Shown here one piece after another: positions 12,261 through 26,296 of a stretch of DNA of 64,000 bases (positions are counted from its first letter, which is position 1; every line of letters starts with the position of its first letter). Source of the stretch: Halichoerus grypus (lineage: Eukaryota > Chordata > Mammalia > Carnivora > Phocidae); contig NC_135713.1 of the NCBI RefSeq assembly GCF_964656455.1, forward strand, positions 193,062,187-193,126,186, written 5' to 3'. Below the pieces are notes generated by a model that saw nothing but the letters and a program-made list of their open reading frames with translations, searched no databases and was not told the origin of the DNA. The position numbers and the translations under genes are program-made.

Positions 12261-14309
12261 AATAAATAAAGTTCATTAGTGTTCATCCTTTAAAAAGGTC
12301 TTATACACAGTAACAATTGATACAAACAGTTCTCAGGAGAAAAATATTTCAGAGAAAATCAAGGAGGACTGCAGACAGGCCTACACATCAAGGGACAATG
12401 GTCATTTTACATGGTGATAAGATAAAGTTACCTATTATTTTGAGTGTTACCACAGTGAACTAAATATTTGAAAAATGGTTTTTAACTGCGTGTCCTTTGC
12501 CTCTTTCTCTGTTCTAATAACTGCATACATTTGTGAGATTCTTCATCTTAAAACATCAATTCCATTATGTTAGAACTCTGAGCAAAAATGTTTCTATTGC
12601 TTAAATGAAAGCATCTGAAACCCCTCTCAGGCCTTCTCAGACCCTCCACAATCGCTCCAACCCAGGTGTTTCACGTAACCTCCCTACTGCCCTAGCACAA
12701 TTCAGTAATAGTCATTGCAGCTCTACAATCCAGCCATTAACGTAAGTGTGCCATACCAGGGGTCAATGCTACTGATCACTAACACATATCTGAGCTAGGA
12801 AAAAGGAAGATACAGTTCTATGCCACAATAATCTTTATTTACTGGCTAAAACTGAGATAGGTCAAGTAGGTGGTTACTAAATGTGAAAGACTGAAATCTT
12901 GCAGTGTCTAGTCCCATTCAACTTCCTAATAGATGGTTGAGATACCCATGCTTGACTAAAATCTATTCCCCCCCAACCCACCCCCACACTGGGAACCTAA
13001 GCAAACTCAGTTTTCAAGTTACAAAGCTACCTTTCAAGACAAAAAGGTCTTGAGACAGGGAACATCTACATTTAAACTCAGAGGTTGTCCCATGGAACAA
13101 GGTCCAAACTGAAGTTCTGCCACTAGGAATCTTTTCACATTTCACAGAATTCTAGATTTAGCTACTCCTAGAGACAAGAAAACAGCCAGTGTCCTTCTCT
13201 TCCCTCAAAGTTGCCTACACATCTAAGTCAAGTTCACTGAAGGGAGGAGAAAGGGGCTGTTTAAGGGTCCATGCAGTACCCTGAGTTAACAAAAGGTCTC
13301 TCGTACTAAGCTCAGAACATTCCAGTGGGCTACGACAGAAACACTGTGTGGAAAAATAAGAAAAACGAGGCAATTTTCACCTTAGATGCCAAAGAATGGA
13401 ATATAATTACATTGTTTTTCTTCGTTGTTAGGTTTTTCATTGTTTTAAACTACATGAAAATGGCAAAAAGAGTAAGCTAGTCAAACATCACCTTCCAACC
13501 CTTCCCCCAGACCTTTAACAACTGACCCTTTAACAACTCTCCCAACTAAAATTAAAGTTTGAAGAGACACAAGCTCTTTAAATCATCAAGCAGAAGGTTC
13601 TCACAGTTCCACCTCTTCTGGAAAGATAATGATAATAACCAGTTAAAGAAAAATTAAACGCATCAACTGCAAATACATCATATTAAAGCAGTCTCTAACT
13701 TTAGACTTTATGGATAATCCATGTCTCTGCAGTTGGTATCAAAAAGCCAGCTGCAAAGACAAAATGAGGAAGACTATCTGTGAGAAAGACAAAGGTTTAA
13801 ATTGACACCAGGCAGGATAAGACTGTCCAAGCAGCTGAAACTGCAATAATAAAAGTCCTGTTATCAGAACAGGGGCTGGTGATTACACTAGACTCCATAA
13901 CACCACTCAAGCCACAAGATAGTTGTCCCACAGACAGATCCAGGTAGAAACACAAAGAGAAGGAACAAGAATGGTCCATCAGACCTAAAATGCTTAAAAG
14001 AAACCAGCTATATTTAGACAGAAAACAAAAGCACATTCATTAAATGAAATAATCCAAGTTAAAAGTGTTTAATAAAATATCATAAGCCAGACAACTGTCG
14101 GTCCACAGGTAAATGTCTTTCACATATTTGAGCAGTTATCAGGAGAAGACATTCTGTGAGTGGGGAGAAGCACCAACACTGAAGTTGCAGGGGAAAAAAA
14201 AACTTTCCCACAGATGTGTAAAGGCTTTCCCTATTGTTCAAGGAAGTTGTGGTCTTCATTCCAACCAAGTATGGATGACAACCCTTTTAGGAGAGTTACT
14301 ATAAAAGGG

Positions 14310-14435
14310 TATGAGTGCTCTGGGCTACATTCATGATTTCAGTTGCTAGTCTGCCACTAACACCAACAAATTTATCTAGAACTCAGTTCCCCTATCTATA
14401 AAAGAGAGTAGCCCAGGTACCACCCAAGGCCTCTT
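14310..14435 (+). repeat. MIR SINE fragment
   Basis: TGCTAGTCTGCCACTAACA, AACTCAGTTCCCCTATCTATAAAAGAGAG. Confidence 0.5.
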
Positions 14436-14490
14436 AAAACTTCTACCACATCCATGACTCTAAGATCATTATTATATAAGAGAGAAAATG

Positions 14491-14690
14491 AGGGTGCCTG
14501 GGTGGCTCAGTCGTTAAGCGTCTGCCTTCGGCTCGGGTCATGATCCCAGGGTCCTGGGATCGAGTCCCGCATCGGGCTCCCTGCTCGGCAGGAGGCCTGC
14601 TTCTCCCTCTCCCACTCCCCCTGCTTGTGTTCCTGCTCTCGCTGTCTCTCTCTCTGTCAAATAAATAAATAAAATCTTTAAAAAAAAAAT
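14491..14690 (+). mobile_element. SINEC, full length
   Basis: GGGTGCCTGGGTGGCTCAG head with the CAGTCGTTAAGCG variant. Target duplication AGAGAAAATGA. Confidence 0.95.
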
Positions 14691-15683
14691 AAAGAGAAAA
14701 TGAAACCATTTTCATCAGAGCGCATGGACTGGCCAGATTTACTTTTCACGCCATAGAACTACCACTTCAAAAGAGAACGCTGGCAGTGTTTTAAATATGT
14801 ATAGATAAATTTTACCAAAAGCAGTAGGTCACACAAGTTTTAGAAAAAGGGAAATGTAACCAGACCACCCTTAGTGCCTACTAGATGGTAGGCAGTGATT
14901 TTCACTTACATTATCTTAACATTTTAAAGATGTGCAAAATCACTTAGGCCTTTCATAGACTGCATGAAAATTTAAATCACCAAGATAGTTTTCATTTAAA
15001 ATATCATTTATCCTGTCATTATCCTTTCAACCTACTAGAGAGAGGAAGAGGAGGACACATGCATGCATACAATTATAAACTGCTTATCAAAGGAATTGTT
15101 TCCTATTACCTGTACTTATTTCTAGGTTTTTAATGTAGGTAAGATACCAAATAAAAGACAAAAAATTATTTTTTAGTATTTACTATTTTTGCTATTTGCC
15201 AGTAATAAAAATTTCTAATGAAAGTAATCCTATTCGTAAAGGCATTAAAAAAAAAATACAAGATGCTAAAAAATGCCCTTAAAAAATAGACTATATGAAT
15301 ATAAAGGAAACTGGACAACCCAAATTCTGGATGGAAATACATTCTTTCAAATTAACATGTAGGCTAAATGCAACTTCAAAAGTCCCAAAGGGAAGTAATA
15401 TAAATATAAATGGTTCTGAGACATTAGTTAGCTATTTGGGAAATGAGGTGGAGAGGACTTATTTAGATCATAGCATGCAACAATAAATGTTTTGATGAAT
15501 TAAAGGGCTAATTTCTAAAAATAAAGCCACTAAAAACATCTAGCAGAAAACAGGAAAAAAATTCTATTAACGTCTGGAAGGGATGAAAGATTTCCACTTT
15601 TAAGGTTGAGAAAGAAAGCTCAAGAGAAAAAGATCAATAGACAAAAAATTTAAATATTTATAATTTGTATCTTATCCAAGTTT

Positions 15684-15699
15684 GATTTCCAGTATTTTC
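15684..15699. repeat. Target-site duplication, left copy, of the HNRNPC retrocopy
   Basis: The 16-base string GATTTCCAGTATTTTC, repeated exactly at 16721-16736, brackets the retropseudogene. Confidence 0.92.
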
Positions 15700-16720
<1,021 letters not shown>

Positions 16721-16736
16721 GATTTCCAGTATTTTC
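16721..16736. repeat. Target-site duplication, right copy, of the HNRNPC retrocopy
   Basis: Exact match to 15684-15699, directly abutting the 5' end of the inserted cDNA. Confidence 0.92.
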
Positions 16737-16739
16737 AAT

Positions 16740-17150
16740 AAAGGATTAATATCTCTATCACTATATCAAGGAATCATAAAAATGGACAAAACTCCTTTTA
16801 AAACATTAATTAAAACATATCAGAGTGTTCAACCTCACTAATAATTTTAAATGCAAATTTAAGTAAAGATGTTATTTTTCACCCATCACTTTAGCAAACA
16901 TTAAAGGATCATTCTCAAAAAAAAAAAAAAAAGATCACTCTCCATGCTAACTGGAGTATGGTTAAACAATCCAATATACTGCTGGTACAAATGAATACAA
17001 TGGACAATGAATGAATACAACTCAAAAAGCAACCTAAGAAGATATACATGCAGTCTTCTGAAGTGTTCAAACCCTCTTTGGTAGATTTTGAGAACCTAAA
17101 TACATACATAAAGCAAGAACTTTATGCACAAACAATAAATATTAGAAAAG
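16740..17150 (+). mobile_element. Old L1M fragment
   Basis: Patches such as AGAGTGTTCAACCTCACTAA, ATGCTAACTGGAGTATGG and ATACTGCTGGTACAAATG resemble the end of L1 ORF2 in sense orientation. It is heavily diverged, with an internal A-run at 16918-16932. Confidence 0.55.
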
Positions 17151-17156
17151 TCCATC

Positions 17157-17355
17157 GGGGCGCCTGGGTGGCTCAGTCGTTAAGCGTCTGCCTTTGGCTC
17201 AGGTCATGATCCCAGGGTCCTGGGATTGAGCCCTGCATCGGGCTCCCTGCTCTGCGGGAAGCCTGCTTCTCCCTCTCCCACTCCCCCTGCTTATGTTCCT
17301 GCTCTCGCTGTGTCTGTCTCTGTCAAATAAATAAATAAAATCTTAAAAAAAAAAG
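17157..17355 (+). mobile_element. SINEC, first unit of a tandem pair
   Basis: GGGGCGCCTGGGTGGCTCAG with the CAGTCGTTAAGCG variant. Its tail runs straight into the second unit. Left target copy AAAAGTCCATC precedes it. Confidence 0.93.
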
Positions 17356-17564
17356 GGGGGGGGCATCTGGGTGGCTCAGATGGTTAAGCGTCTGCCTTCG
17401 GCTCAGGTCATGGTCCCAGGGTCCTGGGATCGAGTCCCGCATCGGGCTCCCTGCTCAGCAGGAAGCCTGCTTCTCCCTCTCCCTCTCCCCCTGCTTGTGT
17501 TCCCTCTCTCACTGTGTATCTCTCTGTCAAATAAGTAAATAAAATCTTTAAAAAAAAAAAAAAA
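17356..17564 (+). mobile_element. SINEC, second unit of a tandem pair
   Basis: GGGGCATCTGGGTGGCTCAG with the CAGATGGTTAAGCG variant, i.e. a different subfamily from the first unit. The right target copy AAAAGTCCATC follows its tail. Confidence 0.93.
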
Positions 17565-17869
17565 GTCCATCAATGGAATAATAATAAAGCATAAGTATGT
17601 AGTAAAGGAAACCTTTTATGCCTTCCTTGTTCACGTTCATGTTCAATGCAATGGATACCAAAATATTGCAAATTTATAAAACTCCCAACTCCATAAATAC
17701 ACTGCAAAGACAAACACGTTCACACAGCTATAGTATACACAAACTAAAAAGTCCTCAAAGGCCATGAGACACACTAAAAATATGAGACCTTCAGGTGAAA
17801 TGAAGGGAAAAGCAAAAAGTAGGGTAAGAATATCCATTAAAAGTCAAATACCATATTATGTACTCATAC

Positions 17870-18035
17870 ATTAAAATTTTCACAGCAATACTCTGAGTTA
17901 CTGTGTTCCCAGAAGGAGAGAGAGGAATACTAGAGGTCCAGAGTGGCTGAGTGATGTGCTGAGGACCAGAGAGCTAGTAAAATGATAGAGCTGGAACTCT
18001 GATTCCGAATCAAAAGCTCTCCACACTACCCTAAA
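17870..18035 (-). repeat. MIR SINE fragment
   Basis: GAGGTCCAGAGTGGCTGAGTG, CAGAGAGCTAGTAAAATGATAGAGCTGGAACTCTGATTCC: antisense MIR/MIRb. Confidence 0.75.
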
Positions 18036-19894
18036 CGAAGGGAATGTTTTCTACAGCGGCACAAGACACGTAACTTAGAGGTAAAACACTTGTTTCATAT
18101 ATCATAGGTTTCATCACTCCTGTTTCAAAACATAGGTTGTTTTTCTGACTTTGTCATCAGCGAAAAAGGCAGTATTTTTTTAAATTAACCCAAGGAAGGA
18201 TAAAATTACAGTTTGAAAGGTTTACTTTCCAAGTCCTTTCAAAATCTCTATTATTCCCAATAGCAGGTACAGATTGTACAATTCTAGATTTCCCATGGTG
18301 TGCCAAAACTCTAGGAGATAATTAAAAAATGTTTAATGAATGAATGAACAAATACTAATTTAAAATAGAACTAGAAACTCCAGATCTCCCCGTAAGTACA
18401 AGAGGCCTACAACAACAAAATTCTGAAATACCAGTAACTACTAATAAACAGCCATTAATTACAGGTGTAGGTTGCCGGGTCCACAACCAGTAGACAGTTT
18501 AAGAACACCATCTACAAAGAGGCTGCCCCCACCCCCTCAAAAAATGTAGCTGGGGACAATGCACAGCACAAAATAATCCCAAGAATGAAATTAAGACCCT
18601 TCAGAACAGCTGGTTATAATTTCGCTTTTGCAGTACTCTCCTTCACAAAAGAATGATAATGACACTCCACTGAACTTTCCATGTGAAAAGAGAGAATATT
18701 AGGCCTCCTAGGCCAAATGTATTGCTAATGTATGTTTTTTCCCCACACAGGATGGATGGCACTTCTAACTCCCCAGATTATTTATACAGTTATTTAGATG
18801 GCAGGCAGTAGGTAAAGAATAAAGTATCAAGATAAATACTAATCTGTTATAAAGTTCACTAGGAGTTGGATATTCTAAATTCAGTTTCTAATTCCCAACA
18901 GCAGGAACAAGGTCAAACAATTAGGTGGTGAAAAGAGAGAATATGGATAAATACAGATATTTTAGGACAGGTACTCTACAAATTCTATCTTCCCATCTAA
19001 AAATCTGCTTCTTATATCCTGCTTTAACCCTACTCTACACAAAGAAAAGCCATGGAGAATGGTTATATTTGAAAGTAAAGGTGTTTTCTAAGACTGAAGA
19101 CTGGTAAACTCAATCAAGAGGTACGTTCACTTACGGTCATGTGCCAATTCACCCTCAATGGGCCCATCCCCGTTTCAGATACAGACACCACCATCTGGCC
19201 TTTCCTATTTTCTAAGATTCTTAGGAAGACAACTCTACTGATTTAAGCCACAAATTTTCTATTCCTACTTAACCAATTTGATAATGTAATATCTGGAACA
19301 GTTCTAAATTCCCCAAACCTCCATCATCAGGAATTTTTAAAAGGTAGCTATCCAGAAAATTATCTTCCTGAAGAACAGTTGTGCTATGCCAAAATACAGC
19401 CTTATTCTCAGGGCTAACCAACTACTTAGGTCTGAATTTTCATGAAATAAATAGCTCGTAAGGTTTTTTTTTTTTTTAATCAAAAAAGCATAATTGTCAA
19501 GCTGGTATAGCTTACAGAATCCCCATCTGTTATGAACTAGGAAACCAAACTACAAAACTTACCTAAAAAGTGTGTCTAAAATAAATCACAAGCTCTAAGT
19601 GCAATGATGAGTATGGAGATGCTCCATCCACATTAGCTTTTATAAAGCCTTTTTGTCCTCCAACCTGGATAGCTAAAAACATCTCCTAAAGAGACAATTA
19701 GTGTTACCTCCATAGAACCAAACCCTCAGTAAGCACTCATTATTTTGACACCAATTGTGAAAAGTACTAAAATAAATGCATCATTCATCCACAAGCTTCT
19801 GAAAATACTACCGACCTCATATTTGAATAGGCTTTTAGTTTTCACAGAAATGTTCACATAGTCATCTGATGAAAACAATAGGAAAGAGGGCAAG

Positions 19895-20045
19895 CCATCC
19901 ACGTTAAAATTTCTAATTTACAGATAAGAAAATGGATTAGTAAAGGTTATATAGCATAACCAAGAGGTCATAAAGTAACTAACTGGCCCAGTTGGTACGT
20001 GGTCTTTTGACAGTCCAAGGCTCTTCTACTTTCCTCTTACACTGA
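19895..20045 (-). repeat. MIR SINE fragment
   Basis: TTTACAGATAAGAAAATGGAT, GGTTATATAGCATAACCAAG, then AACTAACTGGCCCAGTTG in antisense MIR order. Confidence 0.6.
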
Positions 20046-20499
20046 TCATAAGGTGTAAAACTGAAACATATCACAGGAATTTGATAGGCCTAAGACTCTT
20101 CACATCTAGATAATGTTTCTTCTTTTAAAAAGGTAAAAGATCCAACCAACTGGCTAAGAAATGTGTTGCTTCAAATGAGAACAGCCTGAAAAAGCCACAA
20201 TACCTGGATGCAAAAATATGATCCAATTAAAAAAATGAATATGCTCAAAAAGCAACAAATAGAGAAAAAAACAATGTATGTATTTTGCATTACTGGTTTA
20301 AAATTCTAAATGTGTTTTAAAGAGAGAGGGTGAAAAACCTCAACTGATGATACTACATAACCACATTATCTTCTGCTTGACCAACTTAACAAACATTTCA
20401 AAATATTTTATTATAAAAACCAAAAACATGGGTCAGCATGGAAATAGGTTGAAGGTAAAATTTAGTTGTTTTCCACATGAGGCAATATCTGGTAATAGA

Positions 20500-20660
20500 A
20501 GTCTACATGGTAGTGTTTTCTCCAAGTATGGTTCAAGGATTACAAATATTACAATTACCCATGAGGTAAAATCCTTGGCAGAAAAAGGCCTAGAAATCTG
20601 GATTTTTTTTAAGCACTTAAAAAAAATTCTAATAAACTTAAAATTTAAGAACCACCAGGA
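20500..20660 (+). mobile_element. hAT-Charlie MITE fragment
   Basis: Weak match around TTTTCTCCAAGTATGGTTCAAGG and AAGGCCTAGAAATCTGGA to the MER5/MER20 type; only partial. Confidence 0.4.
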
Positions 20661-20689
20661 TACAAACTGAGGACAAGCTTAGGGTAAAA

Positions 20690-20885
20690 ATAACCTTGGC
20701 CTTGGTAGCTGTAGAACTTGAGTAATTACTTATCCTCAGCCCTGGTTTTCGCAATGGTAAAGCAGGGGTGGTAGGGACATAATTTTCCTACTTCACAGAA
20801 AAATTCTAAAGCATTAAAGGAGATGGTTTATAGAAAGTACTTAGCACAGAATTTTGACACATAGTAAGTAATAAATAGCAACAAC
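20690..20885 (+). repeat. MIR SINE fragment
   Basis: AACTTGAGTAATTACTTATCC, TTCGCAATGGTAAAGCAGGGG, AAGTACTTAGCACAGAATTT, AGTAAGTAATAAATAGCAA. Confidence 0.65.
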
Positions 20886-21336
20886 TATGGTGGAAAACTT
20901 CCTGTATTTATAAATATTTAACACTTTTAACATTAGCGAATAGCTATTAAGCTTTGTATGTTGTGTCATTTCACTCCTTCCCCTACAACTCCCAAAAGAA
21001 AGCAGCATTTTAAATATAAGAGTCACATGATTTGAAAGGGGGGGTGCACAAATCAACCTTGTTTCCTTTAAAAACAACTGGAAAGTTTGGTCACATTTTA
21101 AGGACTAGAATTTAAACATTACACACAATTTGTTATACATTTACATATATAATCACCGCCTGGTTAGACAAAAACCCACTTCCAATCATAACAGGAAGGA
21201 AATACTTACTGTTTATCAAAAGAAGGAAAAATTCATACTTCCCAAGATCAGAGCTCTGAAAACAGTATTTAACGTAAGGTTTTTAAAAAGAGAACACAGA
21301 GAATGGAGAATGACTTACAATTAAAAGCCTATTCTA

Positions 21337-21520
21337 GGGGTGCCTGGGTGGCTCAGTTGGTTAAGCATTTCAGCTTAGGTCATGATCTCTTGAGTCCTGG
21401 GATGGAGCCCCGCCTCAGGCTCCCTGCTCAGTGGGGAATCTGCTTCTCCCTCTCCCACTGCCCCTCCACCCTGCTTGTGCTAGTGCATGCTCTATCTCAA
21501 ATAAATAAAATCTTAAAATA
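21337..21520 (+). mobile_element. SINEC, full length
   Basis: GGGGTGCCTGGGTGGCTCAG to AATAAAATCTTAAAATAAA. Target duplication TAAAAGCCTATTCTA. Confidence 0.93.
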
Positions 21521-21784
21521 AATAAAAGCCTATTCTATCCCAAAAGACCATCCGCAAGCACTTACACTTGTAAAAAAAAAAAAAAATTGATACCTTCCTC
21601 TCCTTAAATCTTGATAATCCAATCAATTGCCAAACTCAGTTTCTCTCTCATCCATTCTCTCCTTTCTCTTTCTAGTAGGGCTACTTCAATTCTGGCTTTC
21701 ATTTCATTTGACATGAAGGGACAGGTTTAGACCCTAGCCAGAACAACAATGCTAAACAGGATTTCTGCCTCCACTCCTTTAATC

Positions 21785-22000
21785 CAGGGGTTGGTAAACT
21801 TTTTCTGTATAGGGCCAGATGGTAAATATTTTAGACTCTGCGGTCATAAAGTCTCTGTCTCAAGTACTCAACTCCGCCACTGTATAGCTAAAACAGCCAT
21901 AGGACAATATGTAAGTAAATGAGCATGGCTAAAAAAAACTTTACCTGCAAAAACTAACTTCAGGTCAAATTTGGCTTACAGGCCAATCCGCTGACCCTTT
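21785..22000 (+). mobile_element. hAT-Charlie MITE (GGGCCAGATGGTAAAT type)
   Basis: It starts CAGGGGTTGGTAAACTTTTT and ends GGCCAATCCGCTGACCC, with interior AGACTCTGCGGTCATAAAGTC and CTCAACTCCGCCACTGTA. It is a near-complete copy of a common non-autonomous hAT family (MER58-like; name uncertain). Confidence 0.82.
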
Positions 22001-22734
22001 CTAACCCAACTAACAACAACTTTGCTAAATTCCATCACAGATCATGTTATATATGATCAAAAGTCCCCTTCCTTACAAAGAACTCAACAGTTCTTAACCT
22101 GATACACAAAGGCTTCCTCCAAATGGGTCTAATTTTCATTATCGACAGTTTTTTTCCCTTCCCTCCCCCTACATTACAGACAAATTGGCTTCCCTAGTGT
22201 GGTTCCTTATACTCCCCAATTCCAAGCTTTTGCTCAATCTGTATACAGAATGACAACCTTTCCTTCCCTCCCTCTGGAATACCTAACATCTCCCTTGCTC
22301 TCCCCACCCCAATCCAGGTCTACTAAATCTTATCCATCCTCCAAAAAGTACCCTTCTCTTTACCAAGAAACTCTTTCTTAGCGGAACTTCCATGGCACCT
22401 TATTTATCCTTTGTGACAATGATTGTTTTATATCTTATATACCACAGTGAATTATGTGAATATCTTAGGTCTCTTCAGACCATAGACAGGATCTATTTAT
22501 GACTCATCTGTGTATTTCCCATAGTACTTTACACTCAATAAATATTTAAAATAAGAAACTATTGTTTTCAAAGAAAATACTCCTACAATTAAAAGCCCTC
22601 ACATAACTTAGCACTTTTCAGGGAATAAGTCTGAGGCTTTCTTGTTCCGTATTAGTATACTGCATAAAAACTAGACACTAGCTCAACAAATTATGCCTTC
22701 AAAAATCAGTCTCAATCTCGTTACTCGGAAAGCA

Positions 22735-22910
22735 AAATGGTAAAGTGGGAAGGACATAAAAGGGCTGGATTCAAATCCTAGTTCTGCTATTGTGTCTGTT
22801 TCCTCCCTGTTAGGTATTAACACTACCTCTACCTGGGGGGAGAGGGGAACAGACTAGGAGTAACTATTAGCACACAGCAGGCAAACAGTAAATTATTATG
22901 CATTAGGACT
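22735..22910 (+). repeat. MIR SINE fragment
   Basis: GGGCTGGATTCAAATCCTAGTTCTGCTAT, then CACACAGCAGGCAAACAGTAAATTATTAT. Confidence 0.65.
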
Positions 22911-23209
22911 TTCATATAAATTTAATAACACCTATCTAAAGTGATTGCAAGGTTCCTATTCTGTTGTTGAACATCTTCTGTGCTCAGCAATATGAAGAAT
23001 AAAGACATAGATGGTCCCTTGTTATGGAGAAATTCAGTCTGGTAATGATCCTTTCACAGATAAGTAACAATATATTGAGTCCAGCTAATTCTGAAAAAAA
23101 TGAATATTATTTCAAAAATATTTTAGGCCTAAAGCTAAACATTTAACAACAGTGAGTTATAATCAAGTTAATAAGTTCCTATTAAATTAAAATGTCAAGC
23201 TTCTTACAA

Positions 23210-23690
23210 TGGCCTACAAGGCTTTCTAATTTCATCTTCTGCCACTCATTCTACACCTGATTATCACGTATGCTCATGTCACCCTGGCTTTCCTGCTGAA
23301 AATCCAACCAACAAGCCAAGTTCAGCTCCACCTTAGGGCGACTGCAGCTGTTCTCTTCACCAGGAATGCTCTTCCTCAAGGTCTTTAAGGACATCCCTCT
23401 GCCTTCATTTTGATGTCAGCACACACCTCACCTCCTTAGAGAGGCTTTCCCTGATCACCCCATCTAAAATAATCACCCCACCAGGTAACCATCACTTTTG
23501 ATCTCCTTACATTGTTTTATTTCTCATGATAGCAACTGTTAAACTAGCCTTCGTTCATTTATTCATCATCTGTCTCTCACGTTAGGGTAAAACTTCATGA
23601 AAAAAGCAATTTCTTATTGGCAGCTGTATCCCTAGCAATTAAAATAGTGTCTGGAACATACAGCATACTAGATACACGTTTGTTATTTAA
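23210..23690 (+). repeat. L2 LINE 3' fragment
   Basis: ATGGCCTACAAGGCTTTCTAA, TTCACCAGGAATGCTCTTCC, GAGAGGCTTTCCCTGATCACC and AATAGTGTCTGGAACATACAGC in the order of the L2 3' end. Confidence 0.75.
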
Positions 23691-23802
23691 GTGAATACAT
23701 GCTTATGAGGGATGAGGAATATTCCTTCATCATCACAAATTACAATAGCTTCTTATACTCAACTGCTTCCAATTAAATCTAGCATGTCAAGGCTACTCCC
23801 AG

Positions 23803-23912
23803 GACAGAGGTTCTTAATTTGAGACCTCAGGGAGTCATTATACCCCCTTTTTTTTTTTGAGGGAAAAGTCTATAGCATTTCTTTTTTAAAGGGTCCCTAA
23901 TCACAAAAACAT
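23803..23912 (+). mobile_element. hAT-Charlie MITE fragment
   Basis: It begins GAGGTTCTTAATTTGAGACC and continues to AAAGGGTCCCTAATCAC, resembling a short Charlie-derived element with degraded inverted ends. Confidence 0.5.
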
Positions 23913-23919
23913 CCTAGGA

Positions 23920-24085
23920 GCAGTGATTTACAACTTTGGCTGTAGTATGGAATCTCCTTGGAGAATCTTTAAAATACAGATGCCTGGTCCCACCCCTGAG
24001 ATGATATCTTATCTGGTCTGGTACAGCATTACCATCAGGTTTTGTTGTTGTTGTTAAGCTATCCAGATGATTCTAGTAAACAGCA
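23920..24085 (+). mobile_element. MER20-like hAT-Charlie MITE
   Basis: GCAGTGATTTACAACTTTGGC, then GATGCCTGGTCCCACCCCTGAG and TCCAGATGATTCTAGTAAACAGC. A short GTT repeat at 24044-24055 lies inside. Confidence 0.65.
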
Positions 24086-25995
24086 AAAAACTGAGAAAAA
24101 TGCAACTTGGAAGCAACAGATTTTGGATCAGATTTCTCAAAGCCACTTATATTTGGAAGAAAATAAAATTTAAAAACTAAGGATTCTGAAAGAATTAGCA
24201 TCTCTGGAAAACAGATTCATTTAAAAGTGCACAAATAATTCTTTATCATAGAAACATTTTAAATAAAGATTAGTATCTCTAACTCTATTTAAATACTAAT
24301 CTGCCATTAAGATTTTAGACCTTATCCTCAGAACATAAATCCCATTTTTCATTTAAAACACTTATTTCATATAAAAGTTCACTTGTTAATAATATAGTAG
24401 GTAAAACCTAAACATATCAAAAGAATGACAAAATACTTTTTGATGACTAATCAAGAGTACAACTATGAAGCCCTTTGCAGCTTTATCGCTAAAAACTTAT
24501 TTGAAGCAATATACATGTACCATTTAGCCTCCACTGTTATACAGGATGACACACAGTAGATTTAGGTGAAACTAATATTGACAACACACACAAAAGGAGA
24601 AAGAAGATGGACAATTTCAGAGATTTATTTAGATCGTGCCAACAAGGATTTGAAAAGAACAGATGTCAGACAAGACACGGGTGGTGGGTTTTTGGGTTTT
24701 TTTTTTTTTTTTTAAGTTCAACAAGCAAACATCAAGTAATGAGCCAGTTCATCGTTACCAATCCAGAGTATCATAGGTTACTGGTTTTAATATCCTCACC
24801 CGAGTAGCCCCCTTTAAAAAATGATTAACGGGATGAGAGAGCAAAAAACCAAAATGCTAAATACTTGAAGAATAATAAATAAATGCAACGATGCTAAAGT
24901 CCATAGTGGCAAATAAATTTAAATGTCAGGATACTTAGAATAACTAAGGCACTACCTACTCTTCTGTCTTGACTCTTGACTGTATAGAGATATTTGCTGA
25001 AGCAGCAGATCATGAGCTCACCTGATAAAAGAACACACAAACTTAAAGCAACAGTTTTTAAATCGAAAAGCCTTTGGGGAAGAAAGCCAGACTTCTAGCT
25101 ACGAAGTCTCTCTGGCTTGACTCAGTCATACTGCAGTGACAGTCCATCCCAAGCCTTATATATGAAAAGCCCTCGTCAAGTGAGTAAAGTAAATTTAGTG
25201 AGAGTGCAAACACAGAGACACACATGCAGGTACACAACTCATCAACCCATTTTAGCTGAAGAGATTGAGCTTGAAATGCAAAGAAAACATGAGTAAATGT
25301 AAAAGAATCAAGAGTTGGAAAATTTCTCTTTGAAATTTCCCTTCTTTTTTTTTTTTACAACAATGGGCACAGGGGGAGCTTTAGCATGCTACATCATTTT
25401 ACTCTATAAAAAATAATGTCCTCTTATTCGTAACTTTCTTTTTTATCAAGAGCCTCCGGAAATAAATGTTCTGGGATAAACTAGTAAATAAATAAAGCCA
25501 CAAATACACATTCCCAAAATGTGGGCTGGAAACAAACACAAAGCAGCACAGGATATGAACTCCATTGGCTGCTTACAAAATGCTTTCATGTACAGAAGCC
25601 TCACAGAACAGGAACAGAGCTGCCAGTATAGAGGAGGAGGAGGAGCTGACAACTGTGTGAAAGGGCTGTCTGGAGGTACAGGCATCAGAAGACCTCGTGA
25701 CCATCAAGAGACCAGGGTCATTTATTCAATAGCATGTTACCAACTCTGAAAGCTTGCAACCCACTCACTCCTTTTAATCTGGTGAGACAAGAATAAACAA
25801 AAAAGAAAATATCAGTGGGAAGAAGAGAGAGAAGTTAAGAAAATCTGATCCAAAAGGAACTACAACATGGGGGAAAAAACCCAGCCCCAGTAGTTAATTG
25901 CCTAAGTCAGAGAAGAGCAAAAAAAAAAAAAAAGCTGAACAGTAAAACAGCCTATTTCATGAACAACTTCAGATGCCTCCATATGTAAGAGAACA

Positions 25996-26099
25996 CCCTG
26001 GTCCTGGATTGAGCCTTACCTCGGGCTCCCTGCTCAGCAGGGAGTCTGCTTCTCCCTCCCCCCACCATGCTCTATCTCTCTCAAATAAAATCTTTATAT
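25996..26099 (+). mobile_element. SINEC 3' fragment, tail invaded by another SINE
   Basis: Only the 3' half is visible, from GGTCCTGGATTGAGCC to AAATAAAATCTTTA. Its tail resumes at about 26297-26316 after a minus-strand SINE. Confidence 0.82.
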
Positions 26100-26101
26100 A
26101 T

Positions 26102-26296
26102 ATTTTTAAAGATTTTATTTATTTATTTGACAGAGAGAGACACAGAGAGAGAGGGAACACAAGCAGGGGGAGTGGGAGAGGGAGAAGTAGGCTTCCCGCG
26201 GAGCAGGGAGCCCGATGCGGGGCTCTATCCCAGGACTCTGGGATCATGACCTGAGCCGAAGGCAGGTGCTTAACGACTGAGCCACCCAGGCACCCC
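26102..26296 (-). mobile_element. SINEC nested in the tail of another SINEC
   Basis: AAGATTTTATTTATTTATTTG to CCACCCAGGCACCCC. Flanked by AAATAAAATCTTTA, which is the tail of the host SINE. Confidence 0.9.
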
